This document shows, one piece after another, positions 17,481 to 25,342 of a stretch of DNA of 64,000 nt (its first letter is position 1; each line of letters starts with the position of its first letter). Location of the stretch: contig JBDHBX010000011.1 of the NCBI GenBank assembly GCA_039592335.1, positions 1 through 64,000 on the forward strand, read 5' to 3'. Source of the DNA: WVYX01 sp039592335. GTDB lineage: Bacteria > Gemmatimonadota > Gemmatimonadetes > Gemmatimonadales > GWC2-71-9. The position numbers and the translations under genes are program-made. Under the pieces are notes generated by a model that saw only the letters and a program-made list of their open reading frames with translations, was not told where the DNA came from and did not search any database.

Positions 17481-17545
17481 CCGGTCTCCGACCGGACGCG
17501 CGTCTAGGGTTCCCATCTAGTACCGGGGGCAGCACTCGCCCCGGT
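17481..17545 (+). promoter_or_regulatory. Structured infC leader: two hairpins
   Basis: First hairpin CCGGTC-TCC-GACCGG at 17481-17495; second with arms ACCGGGG (17522-17528) and CCCCGGT (17539-17545). Both lie between the promoter and the terminator-like hairpin of the infC leader. In Bacillus the equivalent operon is controlled by L20 binding its leader; a similar role is inferred only from position and structure. Confidence 0.5.
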
Positions 17546-17550
17546 GCCGT

Positions 17551-17583
17551 GCGGACTCCGGAGGGCTCGGATCCGCTTTTTTT
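17551..17583 (+). terminator. Intrinsic terminator or attenuator in the infC leader
   Basis: Arms GCGGACTCCG (17551-17560, one bulged C) and CGGATCCGC (17568-17576) with a 7 nt loop, followed at once by seven T (17577-17583). It stands after the infC promoter and 28 nt before the infC start codon, so it would end the operon transcript prematurely unless antiterminated. Confidence 0.7.
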
Positions 17584-17611
17584 GTTGGCCTTATGCGAAG
17601 GAGGACCGTCA

Positions 17612-18127
17612 CTGCAAGACGACAGAGCGAAGGTACGGGTCAATAATCAGATCCGGATCAGCCCGGTGCGGCTGATCGGAGCCGACGGGGAACAGGTGGG
17701 GGTGGTCCCCATCGAGGACGCACAGCAGGCAGCCCGCGAAGCCGGGCTCGACCTGGTCGAGGTTGCCGCCACGGCCCGCCCCCCCGTGGTCAAGGTGATG
17801 GACTATGGGAAGTACCGCTTCGAGCAGGCGAAGGCGGCCCGGGCGGCAAGGAAGAAGCAGCACAACATCCAGGTCAAAGAGGTGAAGTACCGGCCCGGGA
17901 TCAGCGAGCACGACTTCGAGTTCAAGACCCGGCACGCGCGGACGTTCCTCGAAGAGGGAAACAAGGTGAAGCTCACCATGATGTTCCGCGGTCGGCAGGT
18001 GACGCACCCCGAGCTGGGGAAGGAAGTGCTCGACCGGGTCTATGCGGCCGTCGAGGACATTGCCAAGATCGAGGCGTGGCCGAGGCTGGAGGGCCGCAAC
18101 ATGACCATGGTGCTCGCCCCCAAGTAG
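17612..18127 (+). CDS. infC: Translation initiation factor IF-3, CTG start
   Basis: IF-3 binds the 30S subunit, prevents 50S joining and rejects non-standard start codons. 171 aa: N-domain from RVNNQIR through VKVMDYGKYR, linker rich in Lys/Ala, C-domain KEVKYRPGISEHDFE to MTMVLAPK. The start is set at CTG 17612 because AAGGAGGA at 17598-17605 lies 6-7 nt upstream and the conserved IF-3 N-terminus begins here. The only upstream GTG (17549) would put the terminator and ribosome site inside the coding region. Rare start codons on infC are a known autoregulatory device (AUU in E. coli). Confidence 0.9.
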   Translation: MQDDRAKVRVNNQIRISPVRLIGADGEQVGVVPIEDAQQAAREAGLDLVEVAATARPPVVKVMDYGKYRFEQAKAARAARKKQHNIQVKEVKYRPGISEHDFEFKTRHARTFLEEGNKVKLTMMFRGRQVTHPELGKEVLDRVYAAVEDIAKIEAWPRLEGRNMTMVLAPK

Positions 18128-18220
18128 ACGGCAGCTCGAGCGCAGGCCCACACCACGGGAACGACGACAGCCGGCGGCAGCACGCCATCCGGCAACCGAC
18201 GGACATAGGACGGAAGCACG

Positions 18221-18415
18221 ATGCCGAAGATGAAGACGAAACGCGGCGCCGCGAAGCGCTTCAAGCTCACCGGGAAGGGCAGGGTGAAGCGACGCCGGGC
18301 GTTCAAGAGCCACATTCTCACGAAGAAGCATCCCAAGCGGAAGCGGCGCCTGCGCCAGGCCACGTTGGTCGCGGCCCAGGAAGAGCGCCGCGTCAAGCGC
18401 CTGCTGCAGGGATAG
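18221..18415 (+). CDS. rpmI: 50S ribosomal protein L35
   Basis: 64 aa, very basic, MPKMKTKRGAAKRFKLTGKG is the standard L35 N-terminus. It lies 93 nt after infC and 9 nt before rplT in the classic infC-rpmI-rplT order. No convincing separate promoter is seen in the 93 nt gap. Confidence 0.97.
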   Translation: MPKMKTKRGAAKRFKLTGKGRVKRRRAFKSHILTKKHPKRKRRLRQATLVAAQEERRVKRLLQG

Positions 18416-18424
18416 GAGAGAGCG

Positions 18425-18778
18425 ATGCCGAGAGTTCGGAGTAACGTCGCCCGCCTCAAGCGCAAGAAGAAGATCATGCGCGAGGCCAAGGGCGCGCGCG
18501 GCGGGCGCAGCAAGCTGTACAAGTCCGCGAAGGAGAATGTCGAGCGCGGCCTGCGCTATGCGTACCGCGACCGGCGCCAGAAGAAGCGGGATTTCCGCCG
18601 GCTGTGGATCGTACGGATCAATGCCGCGGCGCGCATGCACGATCTGTCGTACAGCCGCTTCATGTCTGGTCTGAAGAAGGCTGGCGTGGAAATCAACCGG
18701 AAGGTGCTGGCCGATCTGGCGGTGCGGGACCCGGCCGCATTCGGTGAGTTGGCGGAGGTGGCGAAGAAGAGCCTCTAG
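18425..18778 (+). CDS. rplT: 50S ribosomal protein L20
   Basis: 117 aa 23S rRNA-binding protein needed early in 50S assembly. MPRVRSNVARLKRKKKIMRE start and the DRRQKKRDFRRLWI block are diagnostic. In several bacteria L20 represses this operon by binding the leader; the structured infC leader upstream makes that plausible here. ATG has GGAGAG just upstream at 18415-18420. Confidence 0.97.
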   Translation: MPRVRSNVARLKRKKKIMREAKGARGGRSKLYKSAKENVERGLRYAYRDRRQKKRDFRRLWIVRINAAARMHDLSYSRFMSGLKKAGVEINRKVLADLAVRDPAAFGELAEVAKKSL

Positions 18779-18791
18779 CGGCCGGCCACCG

Positions 18792-19820
18792 ATGCCACAG
18801 TCCTCCACCCCTCAGGAACAGCTCGACGCCGTCGCCCAAGCCGTCGACCGTGCGTCCGCGGCGGACGCGGCGACCCTCGCTGAGCTCAAGACGGAGATCC
18901 TCGGCCGCAAGGCCGGTGCGCTCACTCTCATCCTCCGGTCGCTAGCCGGGCTTCCCTCCGAGGAGCGCCGCGCGATTGGCGCGCGCGCGAACCAGCTCAA
19001 GCAGCAGCTCGAGGAGGCTATCGCCGCGCGAGAGCGCGCCCTGGAGGACGAGGCCCGGGCGCCCAAGCAGCTCGATTGGACCATGCCCGGCCGCGCCGTG
19101 TGGCACGGTGCGGTGCACCCGGTGACCGCCGTCGTCGACGAGATCTGCGAAGTGTTTCGCGCGCTTGGGTTCACCCGGGTGACGGGTCCCGAGGCCGAGA
19201 CCGAGGACTACAACTTCACCAAGCTCAACATCGGCCTGGACCACCCTGCCGCGGACGAGCACGACACCTTCTACCTGGCGCCCGGAACGCTGCTGCGCAC
19301 GCACACCTCGCCCATGCAGGCGCGCGTGATGGAACAGTACGAGCCGCCGATCCGGATCGTGGTCCCCGGCCGGGTGTACCGGCGTGACGCCTTCGATCCG
19401 TCGCACTCACCGGTGTTCGAGCAGATCGAGGGGCTGGCGGTGGACGAGGGTGTGAGCTTCGTGGATTTCAAGGCCGCCATCGACACCTTCGTGAAGCTGT
19501 TCTTCAGCCGTGATACCGCGGTGCGCTTCCGGCCGTCGTTCTTCCCGTTCACCGAGCCGTCGGCCGAGGTCGACGCGCAGTGTCAGATGTGCAAGGGGCG
19601 CGGCTGCTCAACGTGCAAACAGACCGGCTGGCTCGAGATCATGGGGGCGGGCATGGTGCACCCCGCCGTGTTCGAGAACTGCGGCATCGACGCCGAGCGG
19701 TACACCGGATACGCGTTCGGCATGGGCGCAGAGCGCATCGCGATGCTGCGACATGGCATCCCCGACATCCGGTTGCTGTGGGAGAACGACATGCGGTTCC
19801 TCTCGCAGTTCGCGGAGTAG
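18792..19820 (+). CDS. pheS: Phenylalanyl-tRNA synthetase alpha subunit
   Basis: Class II synthetase subunit carrying the catalytic site of the alpha2beta2 enzyme. 342 aa: N-terminal coiled coil about 5-90, motif 1 region HPVTAVVDEI, motif 2 RVYRRDAFDPSHSPVFEQIEG, motif 3 GFGMGAERIAMLRHG-type block near the end. A CxxC...CxxC pair (CQMC, CSTC) precedes motif 3. ATG at 18792, 13 nt after rplT; an in-frame start 48 nt upstream inside rplT is rejected. pheT follows after 2 nt. Confidence 0.96.
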   Translation: MPQSSTPQEQLDAVAQAVDRASAADAATLAELKTEILGRKAGALTLILRSLAGLPSEERRAIGARANQLKQQLEEAIAARERALEDEARAPKQLDWTMPGRAVWHGAVHPVTAVVDEICEVFRALGFTRVTGPEAETEDYNFTKLNIGLDHPAADEHDTFYLAPGTLLRTHTSPMQARVMEQYEPPIRIVVPGRVYRRDAFDPSHSPVFEQIEGLAVDEGVSFVDFKAAIDTFVKLFFSRDTAVRFRPSFFPFTEPSAEVDAQCQMCKGRGCSTCKQTGWLEIMGAGMVHPAVFENCGIDAERYTGYAFGMGAERIAMLRHGIPDIRLLWENDMRFLSQFAE

Positions 19821-19822
19821 CG

Positions 19823-22174
19823 ATGATCGTCTCGCTCAACTGGCTTTCCGCCTTGCTGGGTCGCGATCTCGCCGCCGCGGACGTGGCCGACCGGCTCGCC
19901 ATGCTGGGCGCGCCCGTGGAAGCTGAGGAGGAGCTGCGCCCATCGCTCGATGACATCGTGATCGGGCTGGTGGAGCAGGTCGAGAGGCACCCCAACGCCG
20001 ACCGGCTGACACTGTGTCACGTGAACGACGGGCATGGGATGGTCGAGGTGGTCTGTGGCGCGCCCAACGTGAAAAAGGGAGCCAAGTACCCGTACGCTGC
20101 CGAGGGCACCGTGTTGCCCGGCGGGCTCAAGCTCGAAGCTCGCGAGATCCGGGGCATCGTGTCGCACGGCATGCTGTGCTCGGCGCGCGAGCTGGAGCTC
20201 GGGACGGAACACGAGGGGATCATGGAGGTCCGGACTGACGCGGCTCCGGGCACGCGGTTTCTGGACGCGCTCCCCTTGGAGGACACGCGTCTCGAGCTCG
20301 AGGTGACGCCCAACCGACCCGATCTGTTGAGTCACAAGGGCGTGGCCCGCGAGCTGGCGGCATCGTACGGGGTGCCGGTGAAGCTGCCGCCGATCCCGGA
20401 CGCCCCGGGCGACGACGGCGGGGCACCCAAACAAGTGAAGAAGAAGGGCACCGTCGGGGGCGTGCAGGTGAGCATCGAGGACCTCGAGGGGTGTCCGCGA
20501 TACATGGCGGCGGTGATCCGCGGTGTGCAGATCGGCCCCTCGCCTACCTGGCTCGAGGCGAGGCTGCGCAGCATTGGGGCGCGGCCCATCAACAACGTGG
20601 TGGACGCCACCAACTACATCCTGTACGAGCTCAACCAGCCGCTGCACGCCTTCGATCTGGCCAACGTGCGGGGCAACGCGATCATCGTGCGACGTGCCAC
20701 GCCGGGGGAGCAAATGACCACCCTCGACGGCGAGAGGCGTGACCTCACGCCTGAAATGACGATGATCTGCGACGGCGAAGGCCCGACGGCCATTGGTGGC
20801 GTGATGGGTGGGGCCGACTCCGAGGTATCGGCAACCACGACCGACGTGCTGCTGGAGTGCGCCTACTTCGATCCGCCGCGCATTCGCAAGACGCGTCAGG
20901 CGCTGAAGATGAACACTGAGGCGTCGTACCGGTTCGAGCGGGGCACGGACCCCGACGCCATGCCCGACGCGTTGCGCCGAGCGGTGCAGCTGATCCGTGC
21001 CGTGGCGGGCGGCGACGAGCCCGAGCCGGCGATCGACGTGTATCCCAAGCCGGTCAAGACGCGCGCGGTGTTCCTGCGGCAGGAGCGGGTGACACATCTG
21101 CTGGGCACCCCGGTCGAGCGGGAGGAGATCGAGCGCATCCTGGTGGGCCTCGGCTTCCCGGTGGCCCCCAAGGCGAAGCGGCTGCACGTCCAGATCCCGG
21201 GCTGGCGCCCCGACGTGACCCGGGAGATCGACCTGATCGAGGAAATCGCACGTTGCCGGGGGTACGATACGTTCCCAACGGAGTTGCGGCCGTTCCGCAC
21301 GAGCGTGGTCCCCGACGATCCGATCGAGCCGCTCAAGGCGACGATCCGCCGCGTCATGACCGGGATGGGACTGAACGAGGCTCGCTCGCTCTCCCTCACG
21401 AGCGCGGGGAGCGAGCAGGCGTGGCGCGTGCTCAACCCGCTCTCGGCCGAGGACGCCTACCTCCGTGCCGACCTGCTGAGCGGCCTGGTACGCTCCGCCG
21501 AGCGCAACTGGGCGGCGCGCGAGCGCGACGTTCGGCTGTTCGAGGTCGGGCGCGTGTTCCACGCGACGGGCGAGTCGCGTCCCCATGAGACGCAGCGGCT
21601 GGCGGGTGTGATCTCCGGGGAGCGGACGCCGCTGCACTGGACCGCGCAGGGGAAGTCGGCCGATTACGACCTGTGGGACGCGAAGGCTATGTTTGAGGAG
21701 GCCGTTCGCGTGGCGGGCCCCGAGGGGGACATCGTTGAGGTGGACGGGGGCTGGCAGGTGCTGGATCGTGACGGCGCGCGCCGAGGCTGGGTGGGAGCGC
21801 TCGCGGCGGATCGCCCACCGTGGGCTGCCCAGCTGCTTGGCTTCGAGGTGGACCTGGTGGTGTGGGAGCGGCCGCACGTGCAGTATCGCACGTCGCCGAC
21901 GACACCGCCGGTCGAGCGCGACGTGGCCCTGGTCTTGCCCGAGGGAGTGACGGCCGCCGCCATCGAGGACGTGATGCGAGAGGCGGGCGGGGCGCTGCTC
22001 GCCGGCACCGCGATCTTCGACGAGTACCGCGGTGCGGAGATGGCAGGACGAAGCGTGGCCTGGCGGCTCGTGTTCCGGGCGCCCGATCGCACGTTGCGCG
22101 ACCGGGAAGCCGACGAGGCACTGGACGCCGTGCTGGCCGCGCTCAAGGAGCGATTGGGTGTCGAACGACGGTAG
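19823..22174 (+). CDS. pheT: Phenylalanyl-tRNA synthetase beta subunit
   Basis: 783 aa, full length. N-terminal tRNA-binding OB domain (about 40-150: HPNADRLTLCHVN, VCGAPNVKKG), B3/B4 editing domain around 200-400 (PNRPDLLSHKGVARELA, NNVVDATNYILYELNQPLHAFD), B5 with the EIDLIEEIARCRGYD block, and a C-terminal ferredoxin-like anticodon domain ending ALKERLGVE. ATG at 19823. It overlaps the next small gene by 17 nt. Confidence 0.96.
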   Translation: MIVSLNWLSALLGRDLAAADVADRLAMLGAPVEAEEELRPSLDDIVIGLVEQVERHPNADRLTLCHVNDGHGMVEVVCGAPNVKKGAKYPYAAEGTVLPGGLKLEAREIRGIVSHGMLCSARELELGTEHEGIMEVRTDAAPGTRFLDALPLEDTRLELEVTPNRPDLLSHKGVARELAASYGVPVKLPPIPDAPGDDGGAPKQVKKKGTVGGVQVSIEDLEGCPRYMAAVIRGVQIGPSPTWLEARLRSIGARPINNVVDATNYILYELNQPLHAFDLANVRGNAIIVRRATPGEQMTTLDGERRDLTPEMTMICDGEGPTAIGGVMGGADSEVSATTTDVLLECAYFDPPRIRKTRQALKMNTEASYRFERGTDPDAMPDALRRAVQLIRAVAGGDEPEPAIDVYPKPVKTRAVFLRQERVTHLLGTPVEREEIERILVGLGFPVAPKAKRLHVQIPGWRPDVTREIDLIEEIARCRGYDTFPTELRPFRTSVVPDDPIEPLKATIRRVMTGMGLNEARSLSLTSAGSEQAWRVLNPLSAEDAYLRADLLSGLVRSAERNWAARERDVRLFEVGRVFHATGESRPHETQRLAGVISGERTPLHWTAQGKSADYDLWDAKAMFEEAVRVAGPEGDIVEVDGGWQVLDRDGARRGWVGALAADRPPWAAQLLGFEVDLVVWERPHVQYRTSPTTPPVERDVALVLPEGVTAAAIEDVMREAGGALLAGTAIFDEYRGAEMAGRSVAWRLVFRAPDRTLRDREADEALDAVLAALKERLGVERR

Positions 22175-22454
22175 ACCTGATCTCGCGGCGCTCGAGGAGC
22201 TGAAGAAGGTCCTCGACGAGGTGACGGGCGAGCTCTCCACGTGGCGCCGCCGTGCGCTCAAGGCGGAGGGCGAACGCGAGCAGATGGGTGCCGAGTACGA
22301 CGCCGTGGCCAACCGGGAGCGCATCCTCGAGCTCGAGACCCAGAACGCGGAGCTCACCACCCGACTCGACGCGGCGCGCACGCGCGTGAGCGATCTCATT
22401 GGCCGGCTGCGGTTCCTCGAGGAGCAGGTCTCCATGGAGGAGCAGAGCCGGTGA
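22158..22454 (+). CDS. Small coiled-coil protein upstream of zapA
   Basis: 98 aa, starts at GTG 22158 inside the last codons of pheT. Almost entirely helical with heptad-like Leu and charged residues (LEELKKVLDEVTGEL, RILELETQNAELTTRLDAAR, VSDLIGRLRFLEEQV). No cysteines and no catalytic motif. The stop overlaps the zapA GTG by 4 nt, so the two are coupled. By shape and position it could be a ZapB-like division factor or a ZapA partner; no family is recognised with confidence. Confidence 0.65.
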   Translation: MSNDGRPDLAALEELKKVLDEVTGELSTWRRRALKAEGEREQMGAEYDAVANRERILELETQNAELTTRLDAARTRVSDLIGRLRFLEEQVSMEEQSR

Positions 22455-22753
22455 CGGACAAGAAGACCGTCGTCACCGTCACGATCGGCAACGAGGAGTA
22501 CTCGCTCCGGTCCGATCGGCCCCCAGAGTACACGCGTGCGGTGGCCGAGCACGTGGACCGGGCGCTGAAGGAAGTCTTCCAGGTTGGGGCCATGGTGGAG
22601 ACGCAAAAGGCCGCGATCCTCGCGGCCCTGTCGATCACCGACGAGCTGTTCCAGGCGCGGCGGTCGCAGACCGATCTGGCCGAACAGCTGCGGGCCATGA
22701 CGGCGGAGCTCTCCCGCCTGCTTCCACCCGCCAAGCGGAGGAGCCGCGGGTAG
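22451..22753 (+). CDS. zapA: Cell division protein ZapA
   Basis: 100 aa. ZapA tetramers crosslink FtsZ filaments at the Z-ring. N-terminal globular part VTVTIGNEEYSLRSDRPPEY matches the ZapA fold, followed by the conserved A-E-HVDRAL and the long C-terminal helix (ALSITDELFQARR). GTG start overlaps the upstream coiled-coil gene. Downstream is a new promoter for rny. Confidence 0.85.
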   Translation: MTDKKTVVTVTIGNEEYSLRSDRPPEYTRAVAEHVDRALKEVFQVGAMVETQKAAILAALSITDELFQARRSQTDLAEQLRAMTAELSRLLPPAKRRSRG

Positions 22754-22760
22754 GGCTCGC

Positions 22761-22789
22761 TTGCCACGTCGCAGGACGACGGGTAAGTT
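22761..22789 (+). promoter_or_regulatory. Promoter of rny
   Basis: TTGCCA (22761-22766), 17 bp, TAAGTT (22784-22789). The leader of about 90 nt holds a GC hairpin GGCCGC-CGAA-GCGGCC at 22850-22865 just before the start region. Confidence 0.7.
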
Positions 22790-22887
22790 CAGCGAACATC
22801 ACGGGTTAGAGACGGACGCGCCTCCCAACTTCCGAACACTGCGGAGCCTGGCCGCCGAAGCGGCCGGCGCCGCTGGGGTCTATAGAT

Positions 22888-24468
22888 ATGACAGCCGATC
22901 CGCTCGTCACGATCGTGGCCGTCCTCGCTGGAGCCATCCTGGGCGGGGCGGTCTTTTTCGTGCTCGGGCGGTGGGCGGAGCGGCGCGAGGCGGCGAGGCA
23001 GGGCCGCGCCGCTGAGCAGCAGGCCGAACAGGTTCTCTCCCAGGCGCGCCGCGACGCCGATTCGGCGAAGCACGAGGCGCTGCTGCAGGCCAAGGAAGAG
23101 ATCATGGGCCTGCGGGAGCAGTGGGAGAAGGACGAGCGTCACCGGCGGGAGGAGCTCGACAAGCACGAGCAGCGGTTGGAGGAGCGCGAGACGCTGATCG
23201 ACCGCAAGCTCAACGCGATGGACGAGCGCGACGCGGAGCTGCAGCGACGCGAACAGTCGGTGAGCGATCGCAAGAAGGCGGTGCAGCAGCGCGAGCAAGA
23301 GCTGGACGAGCTGGTGACGGAGCACCGCCAGCGGCTCGAGCAGGTCTCAGGCCTCTCGGCGGAGGAAGCGAAAGAGGCTCTCAAGCGGGAGCTCGTCGTC
23401 AGGGCCAAGAGCGAAGCGGCGGCGTCCCTCCGCGACATCAAGGAAGACGCCAAGCGCACCGGCGACCGCGAGGCGCGCAAGATCATTGCCATGGCGATGC
23501 AGCGGCTCGCTGCCGATCAGGCGACCGAGACCACGGTCTCTGCCGTCGCCCTCCCGAATGACGATATGAAGGGCCGCATCATCGGACGCGAGGGGCGCAA
23601 CATCCGCGCGTTCGAGACCGCGACCGGCGTGGACGTGATCATCGACGACACGCCCGACACCGTCGTCGTGTCCTGCTTCGACCCGATTCGGCGCGAGGTG
23701 GCCCGCCGCGCCATGGAGCAGCTGATCGCCGACGGCCGCATCCATCCGGGGCGGATCGAAGAGGTGGTGGCGCGGGTGCGCACCGAGCTGGAGCAGCAGC
23801 TCGTCCAGACCGGAGAGGAGACGGTCTACGAGCTCGGCGTGCGCGGGATGCACGAGGAGCTGGTCAAGCTCGTCGGCCGCATGAAGTACCGCACCTCCTA
23901 CGGGCAGAACATGCTGGAGCACTCGAAGGAAGTCGCCTGGCTCGCCGGCATGCTGGCCGAGGAGCTCAAGCTGGACGTCCATTTGGCCAAGCGCGCGGCG
24001 CTGCTGCACGACATCGGCAAGGTGCTCACGCACCAGCACGAGGGCACGCACGTCGAGTTGGGGATTGAGGTCGCCAAGCGCTACAACGAGCACCCCACGG
24101 TGATCAACGCCATCGCGGCACACCATGACGACGTGCCGCACGAGACGACCATATCGATGATCGTCCAGGCGGCGGATGCCGCGAGTGGCGCGCGCCCGGG
24201 CGCGCGGCGCGAAGCCTTCGAGACCTACGTCAAGCGGCTGAGCCAGCTGGAGGAGATCGCCACCGGCTTCAAGGGCGTCGAGAAGGCGTTCGCGATTCAG
24301 GCCGGCCGGGAAATCCGCATCGCGGTCCTGCCGGACCAGATCAGCGACGATACGGCGGTGGAGCTGTCCGAGGAGATCGCGAGGCGCATCGAGCAGGATC
24401 TCCAATATCCCGGACAGATCAAGATCGTAGTCATTCGAGAAACGAGGGCCGTGGACTTTGCCCGCTAA
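22888..24468 (+). CDS. rny: Ribonuclease Y
   Basis: Membrane-anchored endoribonuclease that starts mRNA decay in many bacteria. 526 aa with the full layout: N-terminal transmembrane helix (about 5-27), long Glu/Arg coiled coil to about 200, KH domain (LPNDDMKGRIIGREGRNIRAFE), HD domain with HDIGKVLTHQHEGTH near 372-386, and the C-terminal VIRETRAVDFAR. ATG at 22888. folD starts inside its last 11 nt. Reading: RNA decay in this organism is RNase Y-based, at least in part. Confidence 0.96.
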   Translation: MTADPLVTIVAVLAGAILGGAVFFVLGRWAERREAARQGRAAEQQAEQVLSQARRDADSAKHEALLQAKEEIMGLREQWEKDERHRREELDKHEQRLEERETLIDRKLNAMDERDAELQRREQSVSDRKKAVQQREQELDELVTEHRQRLEQVSGLSAEEAKEALKRELVVRAKSEAAASLRDIKEDAKRTGDREARKIIAMAMQRLAADQATETTVSAVALPNDDMKGRIIGREGRNIRAFETATGVDVIIDDTPDTVVVSCFDPIRREVARRAMEQLIADGRIHPGRIEEVVARVRTELEQQLVQTGEETVYELGVRGMHEELVKLVGRMKYRTSYGQNMLEHSKEVAWLAGMLAEELKLDVHLAKRAALLHDIGKVLTHQHEGTHVELGIEVAKRYNEHPTVINAIAAHHDDVPHETTISMIVQAADAASGARPGARREAFETYVKRLSQLEEIATGFKGVEKAFAIQAGREIRIAVLPDQISDDTAVELSEEIARRIEQDLQYPGQIKIVVIRETRAVDFAR

Positions 24469-25342
24469 GATCATCGACGGAAAAGCGATTGGCGAGGAGA
24501 TGCGCGCCGAGTTGGCGCCGCAGATCGAGGAACTGAAGGGGAAGGGAGTAACCCCGGGCCTCTCGGTGGTGCTGGTCGGTGACGATCCGGCGAGCCAGGT
24601 CTATGTCCGCATGAAGGGCAAGGCCTGCGAGAAGGTCGGCATAGAGAGCGAGACGATCAGGATGTCCGCCGACACGTCGGAGGCGGAGGTGCTCGACGTG
24701 GTAGAGCGTCTCAACAACGACCCGAAGGTGCACGGCATTCTGGTGCAACTGCCGCTCCCCGACCAAGTCAACGAGAAGCGCGTGCTATTCAGCATCCGGC
24801 CGGACAAGGACGTGGACGGGTTTCACCCGGTCAACATCGGCAAGGTGCAGATCGGCGATCCGACGGGGTTCCGTCCGGCGACGCCCTACGGAGTGCAGCA
24901 GATGCTGATTCGCAGCGGCGTGGAGACGTCGGGTGCCCACGTGGTCATCGTGGGGCGCTCCAACATCGTGGGTCGGCCGGCGGCGTCGATCCTGTCGCAG
25001 AAGGGCGACGGGGCGAACGCGACGGTGACCATGTGCCACTCCCGCACCAAGGATCTTCCGGAAGTGACCCGGCAGGCCGACATCCTGATTGCGGCCATCG
25101 GCGTGGCGGAGTTCGTCAAGGGGGACTGGGTTCGGCCGGGCGCGGTAGTGATCGATGTCGGTGTGAACCGGGTGGACGACCCCAGCACGGAGAAGGGCTA
25201 TCGGCTCGTCGGGGACGTGGACTTCGAGGTGGCGAGGGAGGTGGCCTCGCAGATCACGCCGGTACCGGGTGGTGTGGGACCCATGACGATTACGATGCTG
25301 CTTTACAACACCGTCCAGGCCGCGCGCCAGTGGGCGGACTAG
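24458..25342 (+). CDS. folD: Bifunctional methylenetetrahydrofolate dehydrogenase/cyclohydrolase FolD
   Basis: Interconverts 5,10-methylene-, methenyl- and 10-formyl-THF using NADP. 294 aa: SVVLVGDDPASQVYVRMKGKA with the catalytic YxxxK (Y48-like, K52-like), GILVQLPLP, DKDVDGFHPVN, and nucleotide-binding VIVGRSNIVGRP. TTG start at 24458 overlaps rny. xseA starts 13 nt before its stop. Confidence 0.95.
   Translation: MPAKIIDGKAIGEEMRAELAPQIEELKGKGVTPGLSVVLVGDDPASQVYVRMKGKACEKVGIESETIRMSADTSEAEVLDVVERLNNDPKVHGILVQLPLPDQVNEKRVLFSIRPDKDVDGFHPVNIGKVQIGDPTGFRPATPYGVQQMLIRSGVETSGAHVVIVGRSNIVGRPAASILSQKGDGANATVTMCHSRTKDLPEVTRQADILIAAIGVAEFVKGDWVRPGAVVIDVGVNRVDDPSTEKGYRLVGDVDFEVAREVASQITPVPGGVGPMTITMLLYNTVQAARQWAD

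Noticed and set aside
19583..22606. Open frame of about 1000 codons on the minus strand opposite pheS and pheT
   Set aside because: It mirrors the codon structure of well-identified genes on the other strand, a common artefact in high-GC DNA; its translation has no recognisable domain.
22754..22887. 6S RNA gene after zapA, as in E. coli
   Set aside because: The gap holds only about 90 transcribed nt before rny, and no long hairpin with the open bubble is visible.
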